A stretch of DNA of 64,000 nt from an uncultured Anaerolineae bacterium (GCA_903875215.1 CAIQVH010000009.1:1-64000); one strand, 5' to 3'. Counted from the stretch's first letter, positions 43,993-54,185 are shown. Translations and numbers: made by a program. The notes: generated by a model not told the origin, from the sequence alone.

Positions 43993-46074
43993 TTACTCCT
44001 CTTTCTTGGCTTCCATCTCGCGCTTGTGCGCTTCCATGATCGGCTGGGCCAGCTGTGGCGGGACGACATCATAGTGGTCAAATTCCATCATGAAGTAGCC
44101 GCGTCCGCCGGTCAGCGAGCGGAGTTGGGTGGTGTAGCGCAGCATTTCAGCCATCGGTACGTGCGCGATGACGGTCGTGTTGCCGCGTTCCGTTTCGGTG
44201 CCCTGCACGCGCCCGCGGCGGGTGTTCATATCGCCCATCACGTCGCCCATGTTGGTATCCGGAACGGTCACTCGCACTGACATGATCGGCTCAAACAGCA
44301 CCGGGCCGGCATCCTGTACAGCCAGCTTGAAGGCTTCTCGCCCGGCGGTTTCAAAGGCGACTGGCTTGGAGTCTACCGGGTGTTCCTTGCCATCGTAAAC
44401 AATCACTTTGACGTTGCTGAGCGGATAACCCGCGAATACGCCGTGTTCCATGGCGGCGCGGATGCCTTTTTCGATCGGAGGTAGGTAGGATTTGGACAGG
44501 TTCATACCGACCAGTTCGTCGGTAAATTCAAAGTCCGCATCCTGGTAGGGCTCAATGCGCAGATGTACTTCGCCAAATTGTCCTGAACCACCGGTCTGCT
44601 TTTTGTGACGGTACTGGGCCGCGGCTTTGCGGGTGATGCCTTCGCGGTAGGGAACCTTGGGTTCCTCAGTCACCAGCCCGACCTGGAATTTAGTGTGTGC
44701 GCGGCGGATGGCCACGTCGATGTGCTGATCACCCATCCCTTGCAGGATCGTCTGGCCGGTGGAGGCTTCGTTGTGCCAGGTCAGGGTCAGATCTTCTTCG
44801 CACAGGCGGGTCAGCGTGGGTGAGATCTTGGCCGCATCGGCCTGCGTCTTGGGGTGGATGGCTACCTGGTAGAGTGCGGCCGGGTATTTTGGCGCTTCCA
44901 CGGTCAGCGGGTGGTTTTTGTCGCACAGGGTATCGCCGGTGGTGGTGACGCTTAACTTCGAGACGACGGCAATATCTCCGGCGTGGATGTTTTTCATCGC
45001 GATTTGTTCTTTGCCGCGCTGCAGATGCAGCCCGCCCATACGCTCATCGCCGCTCTTGGTCTGGTTCCAGAAGTGCGCATCTGCGGCGATTGTGCCGGAG
45101 ATGACTTTGAAATAGGTCATCTTGCCGACAAATGGATCTGCAGTCGTTTTCCAGACATACAGCGCAGCTGGACCGGTATCGCTGGCGGTCAGTTTTTCTT
45201 CGCCGCCCTTGCCGTGGGCCAGCACTTCGCCGCGATCGGCCGGGCTGGGCATCAATTCGATGATGGCATCCAGCAGCGTACTGACGCCTTTTTCGTGCCC
45301 GGCGGCAGCCACGAAGACCGGGACGAACGAGCCGGAGCGGACAACCTGCTTCAGGCCGCGCAGCAGTTCCTCGCCGGTTAATTCACCGGTCTCGAGATAT
45401 TTTTCCAGGAGCGCATCTTCGCCTTCGGCGGCCGCTTCGATCAGCTGCATGCGCGCTTCTTCGACGGCATCCTTATATTCAGCCGGGATTTCGACTACCT
45501 TTTTCCCATCGCCCTCGTATGCTTTCAAGTGAATCAGGTCGATCACGCCCTTGAAGTCCAGTTTTTCGCCCCAGGGTAGTTGAACCTTGATCAGACGCGT
45601 CCCGGCGGCGTGGGCAAAACCCTCCACACTCTGGTAGGCTTTTGCAAAATTGGCATTTTCCCGATCCATCTTGTTGATGACGATCATGCGCGGCAGTTTG
45701 AATTGGTCGGCGTAATTCCAGGCCAGCTCGGTGCCCACTTCTACACCAGAGACCGAATCGACCAACAGCAGCGCGCCATCTGCCACGCTGAGCGCGGAAA
45801 TCATTTCGCCGATGAAATCGGTGAAACCGGGCGCGTCCAGAAAGTTGATTTTATGGTCGCGGTACTCAACCGGGATGACGCTGGTGTAGAGCGAAATCTT
45901 GCGGCGAATTTCTTCTTCATCGTAGTCCGAAACCGATGAGCCGTCATCCACTTTGCCCAGGCGGGTGGAAGCCCCGGTCAGATGAAGAAAAGCCTCCGCC
46001 ATCATCGTCTTCCCGGCGCCGCCATGAGCGACCAGTGCGATGTTGCGGAGGGATTCAGTCGTGAACTCTTTCAT
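43993..46074 (-). CDS. EF-G-like translational GTPase (EF-G2 type)
   Basis: 693 aa, five-domain EF-G architecture. G1 is AHGGAGKTMMAEA (usually AHIDAGKT), G3 DAPGF, G4 NKMD; domains IV and V end in the usual GRGYFMMEFDHYD. The altered G1 and a shortened switch region place it with EF-G paralogues (FusA2-like) rather than the main EF-G, whose gene normally lies with rpsL/rpsG/tuf. The role could be in ribosome recycling, back-translocation or stress; unresolved. Single-gene transcript from a strong promoter. Confidence 0.9.
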   Translation of the reverse strand: MKEFTTESLRNIALVAHGGAGKTMMAEAFLHLTGASTRLGKVDDGSSVSDYDEEEIRRKISLYTSVIPVEYRDHKINFLDAPGFTDFIGEMISALSVADGALLLVDSVSGVEVGTELAWNYADQFKLPRMIVINKMDRENANFAKAYQSVEGFAHAAGTRLIKVQLPWGEKLDFKGVIDLIHLKAYEGDGKKVVEIPAEYKDAVEEARMQLIEAAAEGEDALLEKYLETGELTGEELLRGLKQVVRSGSFVPVFVAAAGHEKGVSTLLDAIIELMPSPADRGEVLAHGKGGEEKLTASDTGPAALYVWKTTADPFVGKMTYFKVISGTIAADAHFWNQTKSGDERMGGLHLQRGKEQIAMKNIHAGDIAVVSKLSVTTTGDTLCDKNHPLTVEAPKYPAALYQVAIHPKTQADAAKISPTLTRLCEEDLTLTWHNEASTGQTILQGMGDQHIDVAIRRAHTKFQVGLVTEEPKVPYREGITRKAAAQYRHKKQTGGSGQFGEVHLRIEPYQDADFEFTDELVGMNLSKSYLPPIEKGIRAAMEHGVFAGYPLSNVKVIVYDGKEHPVDSKPVAFETAGREAFKLAVQDAGPVLFEPIMSVRVTVPDTNMGDVMGDMNTRRGRVQGTETERGNTTVIAHVPMAEMLRYTTQLRSLTGGRGYFMMEFDHYDVVPPQLAQPIMEAHKREMEAKKEE

Positions 46075-46125
46075 GGAGATCTACTCCTCATATAAAAAGA
46101 TTTACAAAAGATAGCAGTGGGCTGA

Positions 46126-46154
46126 ATTCTAAAAGAAGTCGGGCTAAATGTCAA
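46126..46154 (-). promoter_or_regulatory. Promoter of the EF-G-like gene
   Basis: Minus strand TTGACA (46149-46154), 17-bp spacer, TAGAAT (46126-46131). Confidence 0.8.
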
Positions 46155-46278
46155 AGAGAATAACGCTTAATTGTACCTTTTTTCCTGCGCGTTAAGTCAC
46201 GAATTTTTATCCCTGGCGTCCAATTTCAAGAACTCCGGCGGAAAATGATAGAATTGCCTATCACGAAAGCATTGTCCG

Positions 46279-46839
46279 ATGAACATACTCCGCCGACTCT
46301 GGTTTATCTGGCTTTACATGCGCCGTCCACGCTGGGATAGCGGCCTCACCCCGCCCGAATTGACCGAATTTCTGCATAATCGCCCGCCTGGCCGGGTCAT
46401 TGACTTGGGCTGCGGCACCGGCACCAATGTTCTGACCCTCGCCGCCCGGGGCTGGCAGGCGACTGGCGTAGACTTTGTCCCTGCCGCCATTCGCCAGGCC
46501 CGCGCAAAAGCTCGTCAATCCGGCCTGACGGTCCAATTCATCCAGGCTGATGTCTCGCGATTACCGCCCGGGTTGGCTTCTTTCGACCTGGTCCTCGATA
46601 TTGGCTGTTTTCACGGCCTCGAACCTGCCGCCCGGTCGATGTACCTCGACCAGCTGGATCAGATCCTGCGCCCGGACGGAATCTGGTTCTTGTACGCCTT
46701 CCTCTCCGAGAAATCCGCCCCAGGGCTGGCCTCCGCAGACCTGGAGCGGATTCTGGCCCGCTTTCATTTGCTCTCCCGCCAGAACGGCACCGACCGGGGC
46801 CAGCAAACCTCTGCCTACCTGATCCTGCAAAAAAGCTGA
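46279..46839 (+). CDS. Class I SAM-dependent methyltransferase
   Basis: 186 aa. Rossmann-like methyltransferase: motif I VIDLGCGTGTN (about 39-49), acidic end of strand two VDFVP, motif post-I QADVSR and motif IV LVLDIGCFHG. There are no extra domains; the N-terminal hydrophobic-aromatic stretch RRLWFIWLYMRRP could associate with the membrane. The substrate is unknown. It is 5 bp from the following phosphatase-superfamily gene, so they are co-transcribed. Confidence 0.87.
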   Translation: MNILRRLWFIWLYMRRPRWDSGLTPPELTEFLHNRPPGRVIDLGCGTGTNVLTLAARGWQATGVDFVPAAIRQARAKARQSGLTVQFIQADVSRLPPGLASFDLVLDIGCFHGLEPAARSMYLDQLDQILRPDGIWFLYAFLSEKSAPGLASADLERILARFHLLSRQNGTDRGQQTSAYLILQKS

Positions 46840-46844
46840 AACTC

Positions 46845-47750
46845 ATGTCCATCCTTTTCCTGTTCCTGGATGGCGTCGGGCTGGGTGCTGATGACCCATC
46901 GAGCAACCCTTTCGCGCTCGCCAACCTGCCACATCTATCCACGCTGTTGGGCGGGCAGCGTCTGCTTGCCCGCTCCGCGCCGCTCGAAACCGAATCGACC
47001 ACACTGCTCAGCCTGGATGCCTGCCTGGGCGTGGCCGGTCTGCCTCAATCGGCGACCGGTCAGGCCACTTTGCTGACGGGTCGCAATATTCCCGCCGAAA
47101 TTGGCTACCACTATGGCCCCAAACCGGATTCTGCCACCGCCGCCACCCTGCAGGATGGCGGCATCTTTGGTGCATTCTCCCGCGCGGGCCGGCGCGCCGC
47201 GCTGATCAATGCCTATCCGGACGGGTATTTCCACGGCATTCACTCGGGCCGCCGGCTGTTTTCATCCATTCCCCTGGCAGTTACCAACGCCGGGCTGTCT
47301 CTGCGCACCGCTGTAGATTTATGTAACGGACAGGCCATCTCCGCCGATCTGACCGGAGACGGGTGGCGTGAGCGTCTGGGACATGCGGAAATCCCTCTTC
47401 TTACTGCCAGGCAGGCTGGCGCACGCCTTGCCGGGCTTTCCGCCAGCCTGGATTTTGCCTTTTTTGAATACTGGCTGACGGATTATGCCGGCCACCACCA
47501 GGATATGTCTGCGGCGCTGACCTTGCTGGAGCAATTCGATGCTGTTTTGGGCGGCCTGCTGGCGGCCTGGGATTTTGACCGGGATCTGATCCTGCTGACT
47601 TCTGATCATGGCAATCTCGAAGATTTATCCACCCGGCGGCATACCGCCAACCCGGTACCGCTGCTCCTGGTTGGAAGCCCGGCCGCACGCGCCAGATTTT
47701 CCAGCGTTGTGTCATTGAGCGGGGTGGCGCCGGCCATTTTATCCGTGTAA
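46845..47750 (+). CDS. Alkaline-phosphatase-superfamily metalloenzyme
   Basis: 301 aa. Binuclear-metal site of the alkaline phosphatase/phosphomutase superfamily: LDGVGLG with Asp9, nucleophile segment SATGQATLL (Thr), DYAGHHQD, TSDHGNLED and the last ligand in RHTANPVPLL. The pattern resembles cofactor-independent phosphoglycerate mutase and phosphopentomutase but the protein is much shorter than either. It has no signal peptide, so it works in the cytosol. Substrate unknown. Confidence 0.83.
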   Translation: MSILFLFLDGVGLGADDPSSNPFALANLPHLSTLLGGQRLLARSAPLETESTTLLSLDACLGVAGLPQSATGQATLLTGRNIPAEIGYHYGPKPDSATAATLQDGGIFGAFSRAGRRAALINAYPDGYFHGIHSGRRLFSSIPLAVTNAGLSLRTAVDLCNGQAISADLTGDGWRERLGHAEIPLLTARQAGARLAGLSASLDFAFFEYWLTDYAGHHQDMSAALTLLEQFDAVLGGLLAAWDFDRDLILLTSDHGNLEDLSTRRHTANPVPLLLVGSPAARARFSSVVSLSGVAPAILSV

Positions 47751-47884
47751 GGTTGATAGTTTCGCTGGCTGATCGATTCTGCGCAGAATTGGGCGAGAAT
47801 TAAGCCCAGACGATTTCTGCAAGATGATCCCCATAAAGACAGAGCAGAATATTATTGGAATATACTAGAAAAATATCATAAATA

Positions 47885-47913
47885 TTGACTTTTTCCGCCC
47901 GGTTTGCTATAAT
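47885..47913 (+). promoter_or_regulatory. suf operon promoter
   Basis: TTGACT (47885-47890), exactly 17 bp, TATAAT (47908-47913), 90 bp before sufC. An AT-rich stretch with partial dyad symmetry lies just upstream (about 47850-47884). Confidence 0.85.
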
Positions 47914-48003
47914 CGGGGCCAGTTTCTATATCCCACGGAAGGTAGCTCAAAAAAACGGGGCGTTAATCGCCCTTGGATAGGAAAATTTTCAGGAGCGGAA
48001 CAC

Positions 48004-48774
48004 ATGTCTCAGCTTGAAATCAAAAACTTACATGTCAGTATCGATGGCAAGGAAATTCTCAAAGGTCTCGATCTGACCATTGAGCAGGGCGAAGTCCACG
48101 CCATCATGGGTCCCAACGGCACCGGCAAATCGACGCTGGCGTACACCTTGATGGGTCATCCCAATTACACCGTCACCGAAGGTGAAGTCTGGTTTAAGGG
48201 GAAAAATATCCTTGAGATGGAAGCCGATGAACGCTCCCGCGCCGGGATATTCCTGGCTTTTCAGTACCCGGTCGCCATCCCCGGTGTGACGGTTGCCAAC
48301 TTCCTGCGCTCGGCCATCAACTCCCGCCGCCGCGCTGAAAATCCCGAGGATAAGGGCATTGCCATCCCCGAGTTTCGCAAACTGCTCAAAGAGAAGATGG
48401 CGATGCTGAAAATGGATTCCGCTTTTGCGGGCCGATACTTGAACGATGGTTTTTCTGGCGGCGAAAAGAAGCGCGCCGAGATTTTGCAGATGGCAACTCT
48501 CAGGCCTGAAATTGCCATTCTCGATGAAACCGATTCGGGGCTAGACATCGATGCGCTGCGCATCGTCTCGGAGGGCGTCAATGCCCTGAGCGGCCCCGAG
48601 CTGGGCGTGCTGGTGATCACGCACTACCAGCGTTTGCTTAACTACATCAAGCCGCAGTTCGTCCACATAATGATGGGCGGTCGCATTGTTGAAAGCGGTG
48701 GTCCCGAACTGGCCTTGCATCTTGAAGAGCACGGCTATGATTGGGTGCGCGAGAAGTATGAAGAGGTAGCTTAG
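48004..48774 (+). CDS. sufC: Fe-S cluster assembly ATPase SufC
   Basis: 256-aa ABC-type ATPase of the SufBCD scaffold. Walker [10 protein letters not shown] (about 37-45), signature [15 protein letters not shown], Walker [18 protein letters not shown]. The E-T-D-S-G-L-D variation after Walker B is diagnostic for SufC. ATP hydrolysis drives the conformational change in SufB-SufD. AGGAG lies ahead of the ATG. First gene of sufC-sufB-sufD; a 64-bp spacer with imperfect inverted repeats follows. Confidence 0.97.
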   Translation: MSQLEIKNLHVSIDGKEILKGLDLTIEQGEVHAIMGPNGTGKSTLAYTLMGHPNYTVTEGEVWFKGKNILEMEADERSRAGIFLAFQYPVAIPGVTVANFLRSAINSRRRAENPEDKGIAIPEFRKLLKEKMAMLKMDSAFAGRYLNDGFSGGEKKRAEILQMATLRPEIAILDETDSGLDIDALRIVSEGVNALSGPELGVLVITHYQRLLNYIKPQFVHIMMGGRIVESGGPELALHLEEHGYDWVREKYEEVA

Positions 48775-48838
48775 TAATTGGCGATTGGTAATTTTGTGAC
48801 CACTTACCAACAACCATTTACCAATTACTGGAGTTTTT

Positions 48839-50248
48839 ATGAGCGAAGACGCAAAAATCCTTGATGAAATTGGCGATTACAAGTACGGCTTTCATGACCG
48901 TGATGATAATTATGTCTTCAAGTCGCAGAAGGGCTTAAGCCGCGAAGTTGTGGAGAATATCTCGCGGATGAAAGGCGAGCCGCAGTGGATGTTGGATTTC
49001 CGCCTGAAGGCGCTTGAACACTATCTCAAGCGCCCGATGCCAAACTGGGGTCCGCATCTGGCTGAACTTGATCTGGATAATATCTATTATTACGTCAAGC
49101 CGACCGAAAAAAGTGAAAAATCCTGGGACGACGTTCCCGACGATATCAAGCGCACCTTCGATAAGCTTGGCATCCCCGAAGCGGAACGCAAGTTCCTGGC
49201 CGGGGTCGGCGCGCAGTATGAGTCTGAGATGGTCTACCATTCCATCCAGGAGCATCTTGAAAAACAGGGTGTCATCTTCCTTTCCATTGAAGACGGCCTG
49301 CGCCAGTACCCTGATTTATTCCGCGAATATTTTGGCACGGTAATCCCGATTGAAGACAATAAATTTGCGGCCCTGAACAGTGCCGTCTGGTCGGGCGGTT
49401 CGTTCGTTTATGTGCCGAAGGGTGTCAAGGTCGATTTGCCGCTCCAGGCATATTTTCGTCTGAATACTGCCAATGTTGGCCAGTTTGAGCGCAGCCTGAT
49501 CATTGTCGACGAAGGCGCCCAGGTGCATTATGTCGAGGGCTGTACCGCGCCCCAGTACACCACCGACAGCTTCCACAGCGGCGTGATTGAGATCATCGTC
49601 AAGAAAGGCGCGCGCTCGCGCTACAGCACCATCCAGAATTGGAGTACCAACGTTTACAACCTGGTGACTCAACGCGCCAAGGTTTTTGAAAATGCCACCC
49701 ACGAATGGGTGGACGCCAACCTGGGTAGTAAAGTGACCATGAAATACCCTTCCTGCTACCTGATGGAACCCGGCGCGCACGGCGAGATGCTTTCGATGGC
49801 TTTTGCCGGGGCCGGCCAGATTCAGGACGCCGGCTCGAAAATGGTGCATTTTGCCCCGAATACCACCAGCAAAATCACATCCAAGTCGATTTCCAAGAGC
49901 GGCGGACGGGCCTCCTACCGCGGCCTGCTCAAGGTTTACAAGGGTGCGAAGGGCGTCAAATCCAACGTGGTGTGCGATGCCCTGCTGCTCGATCCCAAAT
50001 CGCGTTCGGATACATACCCCTACATTGAAATTGACGAGGATGACGTCACCATTGGTCACGAAGCCTCGGTCTCCAAGGTGGGCGAGGAACAGCTTTTTTA
50101 TCTGATGAGTCGCGGCCTGAGCGAGGAAGAAGCCACTACCATGGTCGTCTCCGGTTTCATTGAGCCGCTGGTTAAAGAACTCCCGATGGAATATGCGGTC
50201 GAAATGAATCGGCTTATCCAACTCCAGATGGAAGGGAGTATTGGTTAA
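48839..50248 (+). CDS. sufB: Fe-S cluster scaffold SufB
   Basis: 469 aa. Binds the nascent Fe-S cluster with SufD. Family motifs are [21 protein letters not shown]-like region near 190-205, VEGCTAP with a conserved cysteine (about residue 239), [10 protein letters not shown], and the SufD-contact region ending [11 protein letters not shown]. Length matches the long type of SufB. The stop codon falls two bases before the sufD ATG. Confidence 0.96.
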   Translation: MSEDAKILDEIGDYKYGFHDRDDNYVFKSQKGLSREVVENISRMKGEPQWMLDFRLKALEHYLKRPMPNWGPHLAELDLDNIYYYVKPTEKSEKSWDDVPDDIKRTFDKLGIPEAERKFLAGVGAQYESEMVYHSIQEHLEKQGVIFLSIEDGLRQYPDLFREYFGTVIPIEDNKFAALNSAVWSGGSFVYVPKGVKVDLPLQAYFRLNTANVGQFERSLIIVDEGAQVHYVEGCTAPQYTTDSFHSGVIEIIVKKGARSRYSTIQNWSTNVYNLVTQRAKVFENATHEWVDANLGSKVTMKYPSCYLMEPGAHGEMLSMAFAGAGQIQDAGSKMVHFAPNTTSKITSKSISKSGGRASYRGLLKVYKGAKGVKSNVVCDALLLDPKSRSDTYPYIEIDEDDVTIGHEASVSKVGEEQLFYLMSRGLSEEEATTMVVSGFIEPLVKELPMEYAVEMNRLIQLQMEGSIG

Positions 50249-50249
50249 C

Positions 50250-51587
50250 ATGGAAGAAAAACCGAAAGTTGTGGTCTCCTCCCGCTCGCGCCGCTCTGAA
50301 ACCGCTGCCAGGGAATTCGCTTTTGTCCAGGCGGATATTCGCGCCGGGGTATTGAGCGAATATCGCCAGCGTGCCTGGCAGGCTTACACCCGCGCTGCCA
50401 TGCCGGCCACCAGCGACGAAGCCTGGCGCCGAACCGATTTACATGGTCTGCCCACCGAGAGTTTTCGCCTTCCCCAGCCCGGTGCTTATGAAGACCTGCC
50501 ACCCGTGCGCGCCGACCTGCTTCGTCCGCTGGCTGATGGTCAACATGGCGGGCAGATTATTCTCCTCCCAGGCGGGGCGACGATCGATCTGGATGAAAAA
50601 CTGGCCGGGCAGGGTGTAATCTTCACTGACTTGCTGACCGCTGAGCAGAAATATCCCGAACTGGTCACTCGGATGGCGGGTCAGACTGTCAATCCCGAGG
50701 AAGGCAAATTTGCCGCCCTGGCTGGGTCACTGGCACAGAATGGTATCGTTCTCTATGTCCCGAAAAATGTCCGTGTGGAGGCGCCGCTCCATAGCGTTTT
50801 GTGGGGTCCTGGCGCGTATGCCCATCTTTCCCACTTGCTGGTACTGGTCGATGAAGGTGCATCAGTGACTTACGTGCACGAATCGGCCTCACCTGATGAG
50901 CCCGGCCTGGATACGTTGCATGCCGGCCTGGTGGAAATCCAGGTGTTGCAGGGCGCCAGTCTCAAATTCGTTGAGTTGCAGTCATGGGGCAAACACGTCT
51001 GGAACTTCAGCCATGAGCGCGTGCGTGTTGAGCGCGACGCCCAATTGGATTGGATTTTCGGCGCGATCGGCTCACACCTGACGAAGAACTTCTCCGAGTT
51101 GGATCTGGCTGGGCAGGGCGCCCAGGGCCGCATGTCTGGTTTTTATTTTACCGACGGCAACCAGCACCTGGACCACGACACCCAGCAAAATCACCTGGCT
51201 CCCAACACCACCAGCGACCTGCTCTTCAAAGGCGCGCTGAAGGGCAGAAGCCGCTCTGTCTGGCAGGGGATGATCTTCGTGGCCCCCGGTGCACAGAAAA
51301 CAGATGGCTATCAGGCCAACCGCAATCTCGTACTGAGTGACCAGGCTCGCGCCGATTCCATCCCCGGCCTGGAAATTCTGGCAGACGATGTGCGCTGTAC
51401 GCACGGTGCGACCGTTGGAAAGCTGGAACAGGAACCCCTTTTCTATCTTAAATCACGCGGCATCCCGCAGGCTGAAGCCGAAAAACTGGTTGTGGAGGGA
51501 TTTTTCGACCCGATTTTCCAGCGTATTCCCTTCGAAGGCGTCCGCGAACGGTTTCAGGATTATATTGTCGCGAAAATGTCGAACTGA
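50250..51587 (+). CDS. sufD: Fe-S cluster assembly protein SufD
   Basis: 445 aa, paralogue of SufB that forms the SufBC2D complex. The C-terminal conserved block has the HGATVGKLEQEPLFYLKSRGI motif with the important histidine, then FDPIFQRIP. The N-terminal helical region is SufD-specific. The ATG at 50250 is used instead of a TTG three codons earlier that overlaps sufB. End of the sufCBD block; the rest of the pathway genes continue after a small unknown gene. Confidence 0.94.
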   Translation: MEEKPKVVVSSRSRRSETAAREFAFVQADIRAGVLSEYRQRAWQAYTRAAMPATSDEAWRRTDLHGLPTESFRLPQPGAYEDLPPVRADLLRPLADGQHGGQIILLPGGATIDLDEKLAGQGVIFTDLLTAEQKYPELVTRMAGQTVNPEEGKFAALAGSLAQNGIVLYVPKNVRVEAPLHSVLWGPGAYAHLSHLLVLVDEGASVTYVHESASPDEPGLDTLHAGLVEIQVLQGASLKFVELQSWGKHVWNFSHERVRVERDAQLDWIFGAIGSHLTKNFSELDLAGQGAQGRMSGFYFTDGNQHLDHDTQQNHLAPNTTSDLLFKGALKGRSRSVWQGMIFVAPGAQKTDGYQANRNLVLSDQARADSIPGLEILADDVRCTHGATVGKLEQEPLFYLKSRGIPQAEAEKLVVEGFFDPIFQRIPFEGVRERFQDYIVAKMSN

Positions 51588-51726
51588 TCAGGGGTGAAAC
51601 CGACTCTTTTATAGACTGGTTGTGCAGCCGGCTGCTCCGCCTGAAGGCAGGCGGGGTTGCATCGGCTGCTTTATTCCTTTTTGCATGATTGCCAGCTTTG
51701 TCGAATGTCTTTGGATTTGTGAAATA

Positions 51727-51756
51727 TTGCATTCAGCCGGGTAATTGTTGTAAAAT
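51727..51756 (+). promoter_or_regulatory. Second suf-cluster promoter (before the 123-aa gene)
   Basis: TTGCAT (51727-51732), 18-bp spacer, TAAAAT (51751-51756), about 46 bp upstream of the start codon. Confidence 0.5.
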
Positions 51757-51802
51757 ATAATGATTTACTTTTTTCTCTGCATCGATAAAACAGGCAGGTA
51801 TT

Positions 51803-52174
51803 ATGAAAACCGTACGTCCCGTTGTAATCCCGCAATCCGGCGAAATCAAGCGTAATGTGCGCGGCGGCTCCGCCGCATATTCGTTTATGCGCTCACCCAC
51901 CGCGCAATATTCCTTTGATGTCGGCGATGTGGTGGAAGCCCTGTGCGATCACGAAAAAGGCAGCGATCGCGTGCGCGGCTGGCTGAAAGGTATTGTTGTC
52001 CAGGTGGATAACAAAATGGTTGCTGTCCAGTTCCGCTCCAACGTCTTTTTGACCGATGGCTGGATGGTGCCTGATCGCATCCTGTGGTTCCCAACCAATT
52101 CCGAGCAAATCCGCCCGGCTGGGACCGGCAAACGCACCCCGCCGGTTGTCAAGAAAGACATCCCAGACTATTAG
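51803..52174 (+). CDS. Conserved small protein of unknown function
   Basis: 123 aa, no signal peptide, no cysteine-rich motif. The centre (about 35-95) is beta-rich, with FDVGDVVEALCDHEKGSDRVRG, GIVVQVDNKMVAVQF and WMVPDRILWF. It reads like a small SH3/Tudor-like barrel, a fold often used to contact nucleic acid or partner proteins, flanked by basic and Pro-rich tails. It sits between sufD and sufS with its own likely promoter, so a role in Fe-S assembly is possible but unproven. I do not recognise the family. Confidence 0.75.
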   Translation: MKTVRPVVIPQSGEIKRNVRGGSAAYSFMRSPTAQYSFDVGDVVEALCDHEKGSDRVRGWLKGIVVQVDNKMVAVQFRSNVFLTDGWMVPDRILWFPTNSEQIRPAGTGKRTPPVVKKDIPDY

Positions 52175-52197
52175 AAAGCGGGTCTTTTTTCTTGAAT

Positions 52198-53424
52198 ATG
52201 ACCTTTGACCTGACCCGAATTCGTAAAGATTTTCCCATCCTCCAGCGTGAAGTGCGCCCTGGCGTACCGTTGGTTTACCTCGATTCGACGGCCACCGCTC
52301 AAAAACCACTGGCCGTGCTGGATGCGATGGAGGCCTATTATCGCTTCTCCAACGCCAACATTCACCGGGGCGTGCATACACTCGCCGAGGAAGCTACCAC
52401 GCTCTACGAGCAGGCGCGCGAGAAAATTGCCCGTTTCATTCACGCGCCCTCACCCCGGCAGCTGATCTACACCCGCAACACGACAGAATCAATCAACCTG
52501 GTGGCGCATACCTGGGCGCGCGCCAGCCTGAAAAGTGGTGACCTTATCATTCTGACCGAGATGGAGCATCACAGCAACCTGGTGCCCTGGCACATGCTCG
52601 CGGCTGAACGCAACCTGCGCCTGGAGTTCATCCCTGTCACAGCAGAAGGACTGCTTGACCTGGCGGAATACCAGAAACTGCTCGAGCAAGGCCCCCGACT
52701 CGTTTCGTTTACGCAAATGTCCAACGTGCTGGGCACCATCAACCCGGCCAAAGAGATGATTAGGTTGGCGCATCAGGCCGGGGCGCTCACTCTGCTGGAT
52801 GGGGCGCAGTCGGTGCCGCATTTTGCCGTGGATGTGCAGGAGCTGGATGTGGATTTCCTGGCTTTTTCGGCGCACAAACTCTGCGGCCCAACCGGGATTG
52901 GCGCGCTGTATGGCAAAACAACTTTGCTGGAAGCCATGCCTCCCTTCCTGGGCGGCGGTGACATGATTCGCGAAGTACACTTGCGCTCTTTCAAACCCAA
53001 TGCGCTTCCTTATAAATTCGAAGCGGGAACGCCGGCCATTGCCGAAGCGGTTGGGTTTGGCGCGGCTTGCGATTATCTGACCGGGATTGGAATGGCAGCA
53101 ATTGCAGCCCATGAGCACGAAATTACGGCCTACGCGCTGGAGCGGTTGGAAGAAATTCCCGGCGTGAAGGTGTTCGGGCCCGGAATTAAGGATAAAGGGG
53201 GAGTCGCCGCGTTCACGCTGGAGGGAGTCCATCCCCATGATGTCGCCCAAATCCTCGATCAGGATGGTGTCGCTGTGCGCGCCGGTCATCACTGCGCCCA
53301 GCCGCTGCATGAAAAATTCAACATTCCTGCCACCTCGCGCGCCAGCTTTTACCTGTACTCGACCCGGGAAGATGTTGACAGGCTGGTGGAGGGTATTTAC
53401 AAGGTAAAAAAATATTTTGGGTAG
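52198..53424 (+). CDS. sufS: Cysteine desulfurase SufS
   Basis: 408-aa class V PLP enzyme (group II desulfurase). Supplies sulfur from cysteine. The Schiff-base lysine is Lys227 in FSAHKLCGPTG; the persulfide-carrying cysteine is Cys366 in RAGHHCAQPLH; EMEHHSNLVPW and DGAQSVPH are the PLP-site motifs. Partner SufU follows directly, as in Gram-positive systems where SufU accepts the sulfur. ATG at 52198; the long upstream extension of the frame overlaps the previous gene and is not coding. Confidence 0.96.
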   Translation: MTFDLTRIRKDFPILQREVRPGVPLVYLDSTATAQKPLAVLDAMEAYYRFSNANIHRGVHTLAEEATTLYEQAREKIARFIHAPSPRQLIYTRNTTESINLVAHTWARASLKSGDLIILTEMEHHSNLVPWHMLAAERNLRLEFIPVTAEGLLDLAEYQKLLEQGPRLVSFTQMSNVLGTINPAKEMIRLAHQAGALTLLDGAQSVPHFAVDVQELDVDFLAFSAHKLCGPTGIGALYGKTTLLEAMPPFLGGGDMIREVHLRSFKPNALPYKFEAGTPAIAEAVGFGAACDYLTGIGMAAIAAHEHEITAYALERLEEIPGVKVFGPGIKDKGGVAAFTLEGVHPHDVAQILDQDGVAVRAGHHCAQPLHEKFNIPATSRASFYLYSTREDVDRLVEGIYKVKKYFG

Positions 53425-53430
53425 GCCGTT

Positions 53431-53826
53431 ATGGACGATTTATACCGCGAAATCATCATCGAACATTATAAAAATCCAGGCTACAGGGGCAAACTTGACC
53501 CGCATGACTTTTCTTTTGCGGATAGCAACCCCTTGTGTGGCGATCACATTGAAGTGACTCTGCGCGTCGGTGCGGGCGGGGTGATTTCGGAAGCAGCTTT
53601 TGACGGGCATGGGTGCGCCATCTCGCAGGCGTCCGCCGACCTCTTGCTCGAATCGATCATTGGAAAGTCGCTGGATGAAGTGAAACAGCTCACCAAGCAG
53701 GATCTCCTCGACTTGATTGGCCTCGACCTGGGCCCGGTGCGCTTGAAATGTGCATTACTCTCGCTGAAAGTGCTCAAGGCGGGGGTATATGGTCTGGGCG
53801 CCGCCAGCGATGACCTGGTGGATTAA
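53431..53826 (+). CDS. sufU: SufU-type sulfur-transfer protein
   Basis: 131-aa NifU/IscU-fold protein. The three metal/sulfur cysteines are Cys36 in NPLCGD, the cysteine in GHGCAISQASADLL and the one in VRLKCALLSLKVL. The long insertion typical of SufU after the second cysteine is present, and the IscU histidine is absent, so it is a zinc-dependent sulfurtransferase partner of SufS rather than a scaffold. It begins 6 bp after sufS. Confidence 0.93.
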   Translation: MDDLYREIIIEHYKNPGYRGKLDPHDFSFADSNPLCGDHIEVTLRVGAGGVISEAAFDGHGCAISQASADLLLESIIGKSLDEVKQLTKQDLLDLIGLDLGPVRLKCALLSLKVLKAGVYGLGAASDDLVD

Positions 53827-53840
53827 GCTGAGGAGTTGGG

Positions 53841-54185
53841 ATGTTTAATTACACTCACTTTGAACCGGCACAGGTGAATTTTTACGAAATCAGCCCGGCT
53901 GATCTGCCAAACGGCGAGCGGCTGTTTGTGGAGATCGGAGACCGCCCGATTGTGGTGTTCAACCTGGCCGGGCAGTACTTTGCGATTGGCGATATCTGTA
54001 CGCACGATGACGGCCCGCTCGGAGATGGTGATCTGGAAGGGTTCAATCTTATCTGCCCCCGGCATGGCGCGGAGTTTGATATTCGCACCGGACAGGCGCG
54101 GCAAATGCCAGCCGTGGTGGATATCCCTGCTTACCCGGTGAAGGTTGAGGGCGGAAAAATTTTTATCGGTCTCCCGAAAGACTAA
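53841..54185 (+). CDS. Rieske [2Fe-2S] ferredoxin
   Basis: 114-aa soluble Rieske protein. Cluster ligands are Cys53-x-His55 (ICTHDDGPL) and Cys72-x-x-His75 (ICPRHGAEF), the spacing of bacterial oxygenase-type ferredoxins. No membrane helix or disulfide cysteines, so it is not the cytochrome bc1 subunit. It is placed at the end of the suf cluster, 14 bp after sufU; the same neighbour is seen in other suf operons. Probable electron donor for a cellular redox enzyme or for Suf itself. Confidence 0.93.
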   Translation: MFNYTHFEPAQVNFYEISPADLPNGERLFVEIGDRPIVVFNLAGQYFAIGDICTHDDGPLGDGDLEGFNLICPRHGAEFDIRTGQARQMPAVVDIPAYPVKVEGGKIFIGLPKD

